Positions 1 to 7,593 of a DNA stretch of 64,000 nt are shown here, piece by piece. The notes beneath the pieces are model-generated. The model saw only the letters and a program-made list of their open reading frames with translations, was not told the origin of the DNA and searched no databases. Each line of letters opens with the position of its first letter. Position 1 is the stretch's first letter. The translations under genes were made by a program, and so were the position numbers. The DNA is from Actinacidiphila acididurans (GTDB lineage: Bacteria; Actinomycetota; Actinomycetes; Streptomycetales; Streptomycetaceae), in NCBI RefSeq assembly GCF_016918855.1, contig NZ_JADKYB010000011.1, positions 1 to 64,000 on the forward strand, written 5' to 3'.

Positions 1-86
1 CCACCACACCGCCCCCGCTCCCCCCAGGCCCGCCGGCCCCGCCGCCCGACTACTGGCCGAACGAGGACCCCGGCGCGGGGCGGTGA
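1..86 (+). CDS. C-terminal end of a truncated CDS, proline-rich tail
   Basis: The window opens inside an open frame (reading from base 3) that ends at TGA 84-86. The visible 27 residues are proline-rich and finish with an acidic tail around DYWPNEDPGAGR. No domain can be assigned from so little sequence. It lies 39 bases upstream of the next gene on the same strand, so it may belong to the same transcript. It could be a chance open frame in GC-rich DNA; the sequence left of the window would decide. Confidence 0.3.
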   Translation, partial: TTPPPLPPGPPAPPPDYWPNEDPGAGR

Positions 87-125
87 CATCCCGGCGCACA
101 CGCCGGCTCGGCATCGGAGGTCATG

Positions 126-368
126 ATGGCATTACGGTTCATCGGGAAGGACCCGGAATCCGGGGATCACGGCTCGCCTGCCGTCTGGGTCGACGACGGC
201 ACCGGCGAACTGCTGTTCCAGGGGGTGAAGGTGGACAGCGATACGGAGCAGATCTGCAACCAGGACGTCGCGATGCCCGCGCACGAGGGGATCGTCCGAG
301 TCCCGAGGCGGATGATTCCACTTCTCAGGGAGGCGCTGAATGTCGCAGAGCCTGAACAGCTTCGGTGA
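126..368 (+). CDS. Small conserved hypothetical protein preceding DUF6879
   Basis: An 80-residue protein with no signal peptide or membrane segment. I chose ATG 126 over ATG 123 because the GGAGG at 116-120 is five bases from 126 and only two from 123. The middle (VWVDDGTGELLFQG) and the end (a PRRMIPLLREAL helix) resemble small streptomycete proteins usually encoded just before a DUF6879 protein and an XRE regulator. Its end overlaps the next gene by 29 bases, which suggests translational coupling. The function is unknown; I infer that it works with the DUF6879 protein. Confidence 0.7.
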   Translation: MALRFIGKDPESGDHGSPAVWVDDGTGELLFQGVKVDSDTEQICNQDVAMPAHEGIVRVPRRMIPLLREALNVAEPEQLR

Positions 369-864
369 CCTGCTCCGGTCAGTGGATCATTCGGCGGTGC
401 ACCTGGAACTGCGTGACACCTACGTGATGGAGAACGAAACCGCCGGCTTCGATGCCTGGAAGCAGGGGCATCGGCTGGATCCGGCCGACCGTGGGTCCTG
501 GTGGCGTCCTTGGCTCGACCTGGTACAGGAGGTCACCGGCCGAGGCGTCGTCGTGCGGCGGGCCCGTGTGATCTCGGAGCCCCCGAGCGAGTACATCCGC
601 TACGAGCACTCGTTCTCCTTCACCAACATCGCGGCAGGCGAGGACATCCGCTGGCTGCCCAGGAACGACACCTCGGGCATTGTGCTCCCTGAGCACGACT
701 TCTGGTTGTTCGACAGCCGCCTCGTCCAGTTCAACGTCTTCGACGACGAGGGCCGCTGGCTGCGGACCGAGCAGACCGACGATCCGTCTGCCGCCACCTT
801 GTGCGCGATGGCGTTCCACAGGGTATGGGAGCGCGCGACCCCCCACGAGAAGTACGCCGTCTGA
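340..864 (+). CDS. DUF6879 family protein
   Basis: A 174-residue cytoplasmic protein. The ATG at 340 has a GGGAGG site inside the preceding gene. It contains the family's aromatic and acidic features: GSWWRPWLDLV near residue 50, PPSEYIRYEHSFSFTNIAAGE in the middle, and LPEHDFWLFDS followed by FNVFDDEGRW towards the end. DUF6879 proteins are common in streptomycetes next to XRE/DUF5753 regulators and have no established biochemical role. The gene sits 21 bases before the regulator and overlaps the small protein upstream, so the three form an operon that continues into the RiPP genes. A regulatory partner or sensor role is only inference. Confidence 0.8.
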   Translation: MSQSLNSFGDLLRSVDHSAVHLELRDTYVMENETAGFDAWKQGHRLDPADRGSWWRPWLDLVQEVTGRGVVVRRARVISEPPSEYIRYEHSFSFTNIAAGEDIRWLPRNDTSGIVLPEHDFWLFDSRLVQFNVFDDEGRWLRTEQTDDPSAATLCAMAFHRVWERATPHEKYAV

Positions 865-885
865 CGGAAAACGGTCAGCCGGATC

Positions 886-1734
886 ATGTCTGCATCTCCG
901 CTCTCGTCGGCGAGGAGCGCCCGTGCTGCCATCGCCGAGCGTCTGACCGAAGCGATGCGCGACGCCGGTCTGACAGGGCTGGACCTGGCTGACCGCTGCG
1001 GGTGGAGCAAGTCGAAGTCCTCGCGTATCGCGCGGGGGATCACACCGCCTTCCGACTCGGACATCCGTGCGTGGTGCGATGCCTGTGGCGTACCGGAATT
1101 GGCCGCCGACCTGATAGCGGCGTCACGGAGTGCCGATGCGATGTACGTGGAATGGCAGCGGCTCCACCGTGACGGGATGCGTCGCGTCCACGAAAAGACC
1201 ACCCCGCTCTACCGGAGAACGCGCAACTTCCGTGTCTATGCCTCGAATCTTGTACCCGGACTGCTTCAGACCGGGGAGTACGCCACGGGTCTCCTCCGGT
1301 CCATCACGGCTTTCCAGCACACTCCCGACGACATCGAGGAGGCCGTGGCCGCTCGTCTCGCCCGCTCTCGCGTGGTCGTGGAGGGCGACCACACATTCGC
1401 GCTGCTTCTCGAGGAGACGGTGCTGTACTACCGGGTCTGCGACGAAACGGCGATGGCCGCTCAACTCGGCTCACTCCTATCGGTGATGAAGCGGCCGAAC
1501 GTGTCCCTCGGGATCATTCCCTTCGAGGCTCGGCGAACCGTATGGCCTCTGGAGGCGTTCTACGCTTTCGACGGAACGCAAGTTGCGGTCGAGACGCTGA
1601 CGGCAGAGATCAACGTGACCAGTCCCGGCGAGATCCGGACGTACCTGCGGGCCTTCGGTCAACTGTCCCGGCTCGCCGTGCGCGGCCCGGAGGCGCGGGT
1701 CCGGATCACGCGCGCCATTGACACCTTGGGGTGA
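886..1734 (+). CDS. XRE family regulator with DUF5753 domain
   Basis: A 282-residue DNA-binding protein. Residues about 15-65 form a helix-turn-helix (DLADRCGWSKSKSSRIARG), followed by a DUF5753 domain with the family hallmark VPGLLQTGEYA near residue 125. This architecture is the WhiJ-like regulator class of streptomycetes, usually acting with small partner proteins. The ribosome site before ATG 886 is weak. The TGA at 1732-1734 overlaps a possible GTG start at 1731 (GTGA), so the gene may be coupled to the RiPP precursor downstream. I infer that it controls the DUF6879/RiPP operon, but no clear operator was seen. Confidence 0.85.
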   Translation: MSASPLSSARSARAAIAERLTEAMRDAGLTGLDLADRCGWSKSKSSRIARGITPPSDSDIRAWCDACGVPELAADLIAASRSADAMYVEWQRLHRDGMRRVHEKTTPLYRRTRNFRVYASNLVPGLLQTGEYATGLLRSITAFQHTPDDIEEAVAARLARSRVVVEGDHTFALLLEETVLYYRVCDETAMAAQLGSLLSVMKRPNVSLGIIPFEARRTVWPLEAFYAFDGTQVAVETLTAEINVTSPGEIRTYLRAFGQLSRLAVRGPEARVRITRAIDTLG

Positions 1735-1796
1735 TCTCGTGCAACCGCGTGCAACCGAGTGGACCGCCGACTTCGTTCATTCCTAGCTTGCTGGTC

Positions 1797-2018
1797 ATGA
1801 CTACTGCCGCCATTCCGTTGGCAGCGCGTGCTGCCGCAGAACCGCCCCTGGCCGTCACCTCAGTCCAAGGAGTCACCTGGGACGACGAAAAGCAGATCAA
1901 CGTCCAGCTGGACGGAACGCCCTGGCACACCACTCCGCAAGCCGCGTCCTGCACCGACACCAATCAGGACGGCAAGGGCGACGACGTGGACGATCCCTAC
2001 TTCGCCCCCGCCACCTGA
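1797..2018 (+). CDS. ATP-grasp-modified RiPP precursor peptide (graspetide-like)
   Basis: A 73-residue peptide directly before an ATP-grasp ligase. The leader has a PLAARAA segment resembling a degenerate form of the PFGLR-like motif of this class, then a conserved-looking stretch WDDEKQINVQLDGTPW at residues 28-43. The C-terminal core is short and acidic: CTDTNQDGKGDDVDD at 52-66, ending PYFAPAT. Thr/Ser side chains (S51, T53, T55) are candidate ester donors, Asp side chains candidate acceptors, and Asp58-Gly59 is a chemically likely aspartimide site. I chose ATG 1797; the frame also opens with GTG 1731, which overlaps the regulator's stop. The stop overlaps the ligase start (TGATG). Class assignment is from family knowledge; crosslink positions are inference. 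Confidence 0.8.
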   Translation: MTTAAIPLAARAAAEPPLAVTSVQGVTWDDEKQINVQLDGTPWHTTPQAASCTDTNQDGKGDDVDDPYFAPAT

Positions 2019-2992
2019 TGGCTGCCGCCCGGCCGGTGGTCGTCGTCGCCGAGCGCCTCGACGCATCCGCGGACATGGTCGTGGACCAGCTCAACCAGCG
2101 GGGTGTTCCGGTGATGCGGTACGACGCCGCCGGCTTCCCGCAGAGCATCTCCCTTTCCGCCACGCATGAGGCGGCCGAGGCGGGCTGGAGAGGCGTACTG
2201 GACGACGGACATCGATCGGTGCGGCTGGAGGACGTGCGGGCCGTCTACTACAGGCGGCCCGGACGCCCGGTCATCGCAAAGACGGTGGCCGGACCGTACG
2301 CGGCCTGGGCGCAGCACCAGGCGGACACCGCTCTGCTGAACGTCGTCTCCGCCTTGCCTGCGCGCTGGATCAACAACCCTCACCACGACCGGCTGGCGTC
2401 CCACAAGCCGCAGCAACTTGTAGCGGCCACCCGCGCGGGACTGCAGGTGCCTCGCAGCATCGTCACCAACATCCCCGAAGAGGCGCGGCGGTTTGCGAAG
2501 TACGTTGCGGGCCCGCTGATCTGCAAACCGATCATCGGCGGGCGGCTGGACATTGGCTCGGGACGGAAACTGATGGTGGCCACCCACATCCTCGGCCCCG
2601 ACGACATCGACGACAGCCTGCGGCTGACGGCGCACTACATTCAGGAAGCCGTCCCCAAGCAGTACGAGGTACGCCTCATTGTTGTGGACGGCGAGATGTT
2701 CGCGGCCAGGATCCAGGCGGACTCGGAAAAGGCACGCACGGACTGGCGTACGGACCCTGACGCGCTCGGCTTCTCCATCACACGGACCCCTGGACGGGTG
2801 GCCGCGGCCCTTCGCCGGTTCATGGCGTCCTACGGAATCACGTTCGGCGCTTTTGACTTCGCCGTGACCCCAGACGGCGACTGGGTGTTCTTCGAGTGCA
2901 ACCCGGCGGGCACGTGGGCGTGGGTCGAGAACCGCACCGGACTGCCGATCGCCGCTGCACACGCCGATTACCTTCAGGGACGTGCCACATGA
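2018..2992 (+). CDS. ATP-grasp RiPP maturase (SAV_5884-like graspetide ligase)
   Basis: A 324-residue cytosolic ATP-grasp ligase expected to activate acidic side chains of the precursor with ATP and join them to Ser/Thr or Lys, making macrolactone or lactam crosslinks. Visible features are an N-terminal peptide-recognition region with AVYYRRPGRP near residue 72, NNPHHDRLASHKPQQL near 120, the nucleotide-loop lysine in ICKPIIGG near 170, and the C-terminal metal-binding ECNPAGTWAWVE near 295. Length fits the family. ATG 2018 overlaps the precursor stop by one base, and its own stop overlaps the methyltransferase start (ATGA at 2989). It is the defining enzyme of the cluster. Confidence 0.88.
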   Translation: MAAARPVVVVAERLDASADMVVDQLNQRGVPVMRYDAAGFPQSISLSATHEAAEAGWRGVLDDGHRSVRLEDVRAVYYRRPGRPVIAKTVAGPYAAWAQHQADTALLNVVSALPARWINNPHHDRLASHKPQQLVAATRAGLQVPRSIVTNIPEEARRFAKYVAGPLICKPIIGGRLDIGSGRKLMVATHILGPDDIDDSLRLTAHYIQEAVPKQYEVRLIVVDGEMFAARIQADSEKARTDWRTDPDALGFSITRTPGRVAAALRRFMASYGITFGAFDFAVTPDGDWVFFECNPAGTWAWVENRTGLPIAAAHADYLQGRAT

Positions 2993-3198
2993 TCACCGAC
3001 CCGACGGCCGGTCCGCGCGCGAGGTTCGCGGCAAGCATCGGAGAGGGACACCCGAGTCCCTGGCGGGCGGCGTTCGCCGACGTGCCACGCCACCTCTTCG
3101 TCCCGTCGTTCTTTCGGCAGGACGAGCCCGGCAAGTGGGCCCAGGTGACCGAGTCGGACGACGGCTACATGGGAACCATTTATTCGGACCCGCCCTGA
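2989..3198 (+). CDS. N-terminal fragment of PIMT-like methyltransferase (frameshifted)
   Basis: A 69-residue frame starting at ATG 2989, in an ATGA overlap with the ligase. It carries the usual opening of the graspetide-associated protein-L-isoaspartate O-methyltransferase-like family: WRAAFADVPRHLFVPSFF and then DDGYMGTIYSDPP, where the frame hits TGA at 3196-3198. In intact homologues the YSD-P element runs directly into a TQLDE-G-PTSSSS element. That continuation is present here, but in the frame starting at 3198. One extra C in the run before the stop would restore a single protein of about 357 residues. The fragment alone lacks the SAM-binding motif. Confidence 0.7.
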   Translation: MITDPTAGPRARFAASIGEGHPSPWRAAFADVPRHLFVPSFFRQDEPGKWAQVTESDDGYMGTIYSDPP

Positions 3199-4061
3199 TG
3201 ACTCAACTGGACGAGACCGGTGTCCCGACGTCGTCGTCGAGTGAGCCGAGCACGATGCTCACCATGCTCGACGCGCTCAGCGCCGATATTGGGCACACGG
3301 TGTTCGAACTGGGCACAGGCACGGGGTACAACGCGGCACTGATGTCATACCGTCTCGGCGCGGACCGGGTCACGAGCGTGGACGTGGACCCCGAACTTGT
3401 GAGCCTCGCCACCCGTCGGCTGACCGAGTACGGTTCGCTGCCGCATGTGACCGTCGGCGACGGAGCGCTCGGCTGTCCTGAGCGGGCGCCGTTCGACCGG
3501 ATCATCGCCACTGCGGCTCTGCGCACCATCCACCCGGCCCTGCTCGGACAAGCGAGGGTCGGGACCGTGATCGTTGCTCCGATCGGGTTCGGCATCGCCC
3601 GGGTCATTGTGACAGCGCCGCACCACGCCTCGGGAAGGTTCCTGGCAACCCCCGCGTTCTTCATGCCTCGCCGCAGGCCTGGCAGAACTCCGGACTTCGA
3701 GACCGTCCGGGAGCAGGACCCCGAGAGCACGTCCGTACCCGTGTCCGAGGTGCTGGACCGGCTGAGGTTCCCGCTGTCGCTCGCCCTGCCCGGATTCAAC
3801 TCCTGTACCTGGCGCAACAACGATGGAGCTCTGACTGGCATCGGGCTGTGGACCGAGGACGGATCCACGGTCGCCACTCACGTGAACGGGCATGTTCGGC
3901 AGACCGGCCCCCGGCGGCTCTGGGACACCGTCGAAAACCTGTCCGGTCTCTTCCCGGAGGCCCCCCGACGAGAAGACTTCGGCATCACCATCACTCCCGA
4001 CGACCAGTGCGTGTGGTACCGCGAGCCAAAGGGGGCGTCCTGGCGGCTCTCCCCGGGCTGA
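3198..4061 (+). CDS. C-terminal part of PIMT-like methyltransferase with SAM-binding domain
   Basis: A 287-residue frame whose ATG at 3198 shares its A with the upstream TGA (TGATG), an arrangement that permits termination-reinitiation. It starts MTQLDETGVPTSSSS and contains the SAM motif I VFELGTGTGYNAALM, the acidic post-I loop VTSVDVDPELV, then FDRIIATAALRTIHP. In known aspartimide-forming graspetides such as fuscimiditide, the PIMT homologue methylates an Asp that then closes to a succinimide. That is the inferred job here. Whether it works as two polypeptides, through frameshifting, or not at all is open. A sequencing error in the C-run is a plausible alternative. Confidence 0.75.
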   Translation: MTQLDETGVPTSSSSEPSTMLTMLDALSADIGHTVFELGTGTGYNAALMSYRLGADRVTSVDVDPELVSLATRRLTEYGSLPHVTVGDGALGCPERAPFDRIIATAALRTIHPALLGQARVGTVIVAPIGFGIARVIVTAPHHASGRFLATPAFFMPRRRPGRTPDFETVREQDPESTSVPVSEVLDRLRFPLSLALPGFNSCTWRNNDGALTGIGLWTEDGSTVATHVNGHVRQTGPRRLWDTVENLSGLFPEAPRREDFGITITPDDQCVWYREPKGASWRLSPG

Positions 4062-4102
4062 CCGGGCCGTACGGCGAACGCCTGGCGTCATGGCGACGTG
4101 CG

Positions 4103-4135
4103 GCGGTCCGGCCCCACCGCAGAGGGCCGGACCGC
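4103..4135. terminator. Bidirectional hairpin between convergent genes
   Basis: A perfect 12-bp stem (4103-4114 pairing with 4124-4135, loop of nine bases) lies between the convergent methyltransferase and alginate-lyase-like genes. There is no T-run, as is usual for actinomycete terminators. Confidence 0.65.
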
Positions 4136-4189
4136 CCGAGCCCGTGACCGGCCCCGACAGCCGGTCCCGGGCTCAGTCCTTCAACCGGA

Positions 4190-5911
4190 TCAACTGGGCA
4201 GCGTCCAGTTCTGGTTGGCGGCTCCCGTGCAGGTCCAGATCTGCAGCCGGGTGCCGTTGGCCGAGCTCGGACCGGTCGCGTCCAGGCACTTGCCCGACTG
4301 CGGGTTGACCAAGGAACCGTTCGCACCCGGCTGCCACATCTGGGAGCCGGTGCCGTTGCAGTCGTAGAGCTGGATCTGCGTGCCGTTGGCGGTGCCGGCC
4401 GCGGCCACGTCCATGCACTTGCCGAGCGAGCGCAGGGTGCTGTCGGTGCCCACGGTCCAGTTCTGGGCGCTGGTCCCGTTGCAGTCGTAGAGCTGCACCG
4501 CCGTGCCGTTCGCCGCGTTCGCTCCGGCGATGTCGACGCATTTGCCGCCGTAACCCTGGATCGGGCCGGTGGGCGCGGCGGGTGGCGCAGTGGTGGGCGG
4601 CGCAGTGGTGGGCGGGGTGGTGCCGCCGCCCGGGATCACGTCGGGGTTGTCGGCGTTGGTCAGCGTCTCCCAGGCGACGAACAGGTCGTTGCTGCCGGCC
4701 GGGCGCTTGGACTCGGTGAGCGTCTGGGTGTTGGACATCGCGTAACCGAGGCGATTGTGCAGCGCGTTGAAGCCGACCTCGGTGACCGGGCCGAGGCCGC
4801 GGTTCAGGGTGCCGCCGCACAGCCAGGACGGCACCGCCGCGCCCAGTTCGTACGTGGACTGGAAGCCCAGCGCCTGTCGCAGCCGCTCGCCGACCTGCGG
4901 GTACAGGTCCTGGCCTTGGATGGCCGCGGTCTCGGCGACGTCGGAGATCGACGCGATGCCGTAGCCGGTGTGGGTGAAGTCCCGGCAGGTCTCCTGAGTG
5001 AGCCCGGTGACGAAGGTGGACTGGCCCTGCCAGTACGAGATGATCTTCGCGGAGGTGTCCAGGCCGCTGCCGGGCACGGTCTTGGGCAGCGCGCCGTCGG
5101 AGGACAGGTAGATGTACGCGGGCACCCGGTTGAGGTAGCGGGTGATCGCGCGGTCGTAGTCGGCCGAGTCGTTGAGGAAGACGGAGATGCCGACCGCGGC
5201 CTCCATCATCGTCAGCTCCCAGTTGCCGTTGCTGTTGGAGCCGTTGATGACCTCGGGCAGGTAGACGTTGCGCAGCATGTTCGAGAACGCGGTGACGTCC
5301 GCCGGGGCCCAGCCGGTGTAGGTGTAGCGGATGATCTCGGCGGCGCGCGGCCACACCGAGCCCGCCCAGCCGGTCTGCAGCGGGGCGTTGCTGTTGGTGT
5401 GCCCGGTGATGGTCCGCGCCCAGGCGTTCATCAGCTCGATCGACTTCTGCGCGTACCGGCTGTCCTGGGTGATGTACCAGGCCAGCGCGTCGGTGTACGC
5501 GGCGATCGCGTCCTGGCGCTCGTCGGTGCAGCCGTAATTGGGGTCGGAGTACGGGCCGCACTCGACGGTCGCGCGCGGCTTGGGGGTCCGCGACAGGGAG
5601 GCGTAGGAGCTGGCCATCATCTGGGCGTTCGCCGCCGCCCAGGGCTGCGCGCCGGCCTGCACCTTGGCGCGGACGAAGTCCAGTTGGGAGCGGCTGACCA
5701 GGACTCCGGGGTGGGTGAACGTGGTCGGCGCGGCGGCCACGGCGGGTGCCGCGACGGCGGCGGGGACACGCACGGGTGCGGCGCTGGCCGTGCTGCCGGT
5801 CAGGGTCGCCGCGACGGCCGCGAGGGCAGCGGCCGCGGCGGTCAGGACGGCGGCGGTGCGAAACCGGTTACTACGACGGGTGGGGGGTGTGCTGTGGAGG
5901 AAGTTGCGCAT
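4190..5911 (-). CDS. Secreted alginate-lyase-like protein with C-terminal ricin-type CBM13
   Basis: A 573-residue exported protein. ATG 5911 has an AGGAGT site; the upstream in-frame extension has no such support. Residues 1-45 are an Arg-rich, Ala-rich signal peptide. The body has alginate_lyase superfamily features: FTHPGVLVSRSQLDFVRAKV, the WAAANAQM helix, TGHTNSNAPLQTGW and GNWELTMMEAAVG. A PPTTAPPTTAPP linker leads to a beta-trefoil of about 125 residues with three repeats containing QLYDCNGTSAQNW-type QxW motifs. It probably cleaves a uronic-acid polysaccharide outside the cell; the substrate cannot be read from sequence. The trefoil is nearly identical to that of the divergent neighbour. 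Confidence 0.78.
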   Translation of the reverse strand: MRNFLHSTPPTRRSNRFRTAAVLTAAAAALAAVAATLTGSTASAAPVRVPAAVAAPAVAAAPTTFTHPGVLVSRSQLDFVRAKVQAGAQPWAAANAQMMASSYASLSRTPKPRATVECGPYSDPNYGCTDERQDAIAAYTDALAWYITQDSRYAQKSIELMNAWARTITGHTNSNAPLQTGWAGSVWPRAAEIIRYTYTGWAPADVTAFSNMLRNVYLPEVINGSNSNGNWELTMMEAAVGISVFLNDSADYDRAITRYLNRVPAYIYLSSDGALPKTVPGSGLDTSAKIISYWQGQSTFVTGLTQETCRDFTHTGYGIASISDVAETAAIQGQDLYPQVGERLRQALGFQSTYELGAAVPSWLCGGTLNRGLGPVTEVGFNALHNRLGYAMSNTQTLTESKRPAGSNDLFVAWETLTNADNPDVIPGGGTTPPTTAPPTTAPPAAPTGPIQGYGGKCVDIAGANAANGTAVQLYDCNGTSAQNWTVGTDSTLRSLGKCMDVAAAGTANGTQIQLYDCNGTGSQMWQPGANGSLVNPQSGKCLDATGPSSANGTRLQIWTCTGAANQNWTLPS

Positions 5912-6066
5912 GGGGGGACTCCTGGAACAGCGGGTCGCGGGCAACTGTGCGCCGAGGGCGGCGGGTTGGTTTGGACCATAGGTCATTGACATGAACATCG
6001 TCCAGACCATTGAATGCGGCCCGACAGGCGCACGCCCCATCCGTCGCCCACGAGGAAGGCCCCCAC
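5912..6066. promoter_or_regulatory. Divergent promoter region with TGGT-N4-ACCA palindrome
   Basis: The 155-bp gap separates the two divergent ricin-domain genes. A palindrome TGGTTTGGACCA sits at 5967-5978, resembling the TGGTCTAGACCA core of GntR/HutC-type (DasR-like) sites. A second half-site with CCAGACCA lies at 6002-6009. On the + strand, TTGACA (5986-5991) and TTGAAT (6010-6015) are 18 bp apart and could be the ThuA gene's promoter, placing the palindrome just upstream of the -35. Regulator identity is inference. Confidence 0.45.
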
Positions 6067-7308
6067 ATGTACCGACCTCGCTCCAGAACCCGCTGGCCGC
6101 AGGCGCTGTTGCGGCTGTTCGCGCTGCTCGCCGTGGTCTTCGGCCTCCAGGCCGCCCCGGCGCACAGCGCCACCCCCGCGTTCAAGGTGATCGCCTTCTA
6201 CGACGGCACCTACGACGCGGCGCACATCAGCTTCGTCCACGAGGCCAACGCCTGGTTCCCGCAGGCCGCGCAGCAGTACGGCTTCTCGTACACCTCGACC
6301 AACGACTGGAGCCAGCTCAACACCGCCAATCTGGCCAACTACCAGGTGGTGCTCTTCCTGGACAACTACCCCCACACCGCGGCCCAGCAGCAGGCGTTCC
6401 AGACGTACATGAACAACGGCGGCGGCTGGATGGGCTTCCACGTCTCCGCTTTCAACACGGACACCAGCGACTGGCCCTGGTACCACAACACCTTCCTCGG
6501 CACGGGCACCTTCCAGACCAACTCCTGGGGCCCGACCTCGGAGACGCTGCGGATCGAGGACCCGAACCACCCGGCGACCGCGGGCCTGCCGGCCACCATC
6601 ACCTCGTCGGTCAGCGAGTGGTACAGCTGGCAGAACGACCTGCGGCAGAATCCGGCCATCGACATCCTGGCCTCGATGGACCCGTCGACGTTCCCGGTCG
6701 GCACCGACCCCAACCAGACCTGGTACAGCGGCTATTACCCGATCGTCTGGTCCAACCGCAACTACAAGATGATCTACGCCAACTTCGGCCACAACGCGAT
6801 GGACTACGCCACCAACACCACGCTGTCCTCCACCTTCGCCAGCCCCCAGCAGAACCAGCTCCTCATCCAGGGCCTGCGCTGGCTCGGCGGCCAGTCCGGC
6901 CCCGTCACCCCGCCGCCGACCACCGCGACCGGCCCGATCCACGGTTACGGCGGCAAGTGCGTGGACGTGGCCGCGGCGAGCACCGCCAACGGCACGGCGA
7001 TCCAGCTCTACGACTGCAACGGGACCTCCGCCCAGAACTGGACCGTGGGCACGGACAACACCCTGCGGGCCCTGGGCAAGTGCATGGACGTGACGGCCGC
7101 GGGCACCGCGAACGGCACGAAGGTGCAGCTCTACGACTGCAACGGCACCGGCTCCCAGGTGTGGCAGCCGGGTGCGAACGGTTCCTTGGTCAACCCGCAG
7201 TCGGGCAAGTGCCTGGACGCGACCGGTCCGAGCTCGGCCAACGGCACCCGGCTGCAGATCTGGACCTGCACGGGAGCGGCCAACCAGAGCTGGACGCTGC
7301 CCAGTTGA
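6067..7308 (+). CDS. Secreted ThuA-domain protein with C-terminal ricin-type CBM13
   Basis: A 413-residue exported protein. ATG 6067 follows GAGGAAGG. Residues 1-35 are a signal peptide ending near AHSA. Residues about 38-290 form a ThuA-like trehalose-utilisation fold (a class I glutamine amidotransferase-like fold): KVIAFYDGTYDAAH at the start, VVLFLDNYPHTAAQQQAF, then GGGWMGFHVSAF. A PPPTTAT linker joins a three-repeat ricin-type beta-trefoil. ThuA-fold proteins are linked to sugar metabolism, but the reaction is often unknown. The trefoil implies polysaccharide binding outside the cell. The gene is divergent from, and probably co-regulated with, the alginate-lyase-like gene. Confidence 0.8.
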   Translation: MYRPRSRTRWPQALLRLFALLAVVFGLQAAPAHSATPAFKVIAFYDGTYDAAHISFVHEANAWFPQAAQQYGFSYTSTNDWSQLNTANLANYQVVLFLDNYPHTAAQQQAFQTYMNNGGGWMGFHVSAFNTDTSDWPWYHNTFLGTGTFQTNSWGPTSETLRIEDPNHPATAGLPATITSSVSEWYSWQNDLRQNPAIDILASMDPSTFPVGTDPNQTWYSGYYPIVWSNRNYKMIYANFGHNAMDYATNTTLSSTFASPQQNQLLIQGLRWLGGQSGPVTPPPTTATGPIHGYGGKCVDVAAASTANGTAIQLYDCNGTSAQNWTVGTDNTLRALGKCMDVTAAGTANGTKVQLYDCNGTGSQVWQPGANGSLVNPQSGKCLDATGPSSANGTRLQIWTCTGAANQSWTLPS

Positions 7309-7320
7309 TCACCTGAAGCG

Positions 7321-7350
7321 ACGGCCCCGCTCCTCGTGGAGCGGGGCCGT
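7321..7350. terminator. Hairpin between convergent ThuA and DUF397 genes
   Basis: A perfect 13-bp inverted repeat (7321-7333 with 7338-7350) and a TCGT loop lie 12 bases past the ThuA-gene stop and before the end of the convergent DUF397 gene. It probably serves both. Confidence 0.75.
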
Positions 7351-7366
7351 ACGTCACATGGCTTCG

Positions 7367-7579
7367 CTACGACAGCGCCGTGAGGTCGTCCGCCGCCAGG
7401 CAGCGTATGAACTCGGCAAATTCGGGGCGGGAGAAGACGAGGGCGGGCCCGGCAGGATCCTTGGAGTCACGTACGGCCACGATGCCCTGCAGATTGCCGG
7501 CCACCTCGACGCAGGCGCCGTCTTGCTGGCTGTACGTGCTCTTGCGCCAGGCCGATCCGGCCAGATCCGGTGTGCTCAT
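7367..7579 (-). CDS. DUF397 domain protein
   Basis: A 70-residue protein with the DUF397 signature: SAWRKSTYSQQDGACVEVA, then VAVRDSKDPAGPALVFSRPEFAEF. I chose ATG 7579 because GAAGGGGGG lies just before it and the family normally begins MSTPDL; a GTG at 7597 overlapping the regulator's stop (GTGA) is the alternative. DUF397 proteins are small partners of XRE/DUF5753 regulators in streptomycete WhiJ-type loci, and the regulator lies directly upstream in the same operon. The molecular role is not established; an antagonist or cofactor of the regulator is the usual proposal. Confidence 0.88.
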   Translation of the reverse strand: MSTPDLAGSAWRKSTYSQQDGACVEVAGNLQGIVAVRDSKDPAGPALVFSRPEFAEFIRCLAADDLTALS

Positions 7580-7593
7580 CCCGCCCCCCTTCG

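Noticed and set aside
3186..3200. Programmed -1 frameshift at the methyltransferase break
   Set aside because: The bases before the stop do not form a good X-XXY-YYZ slippery heptamer and no strong hairpin was seen immediately downstream. Reinitiation at TGATG or a sequencing or true deletion fits better.
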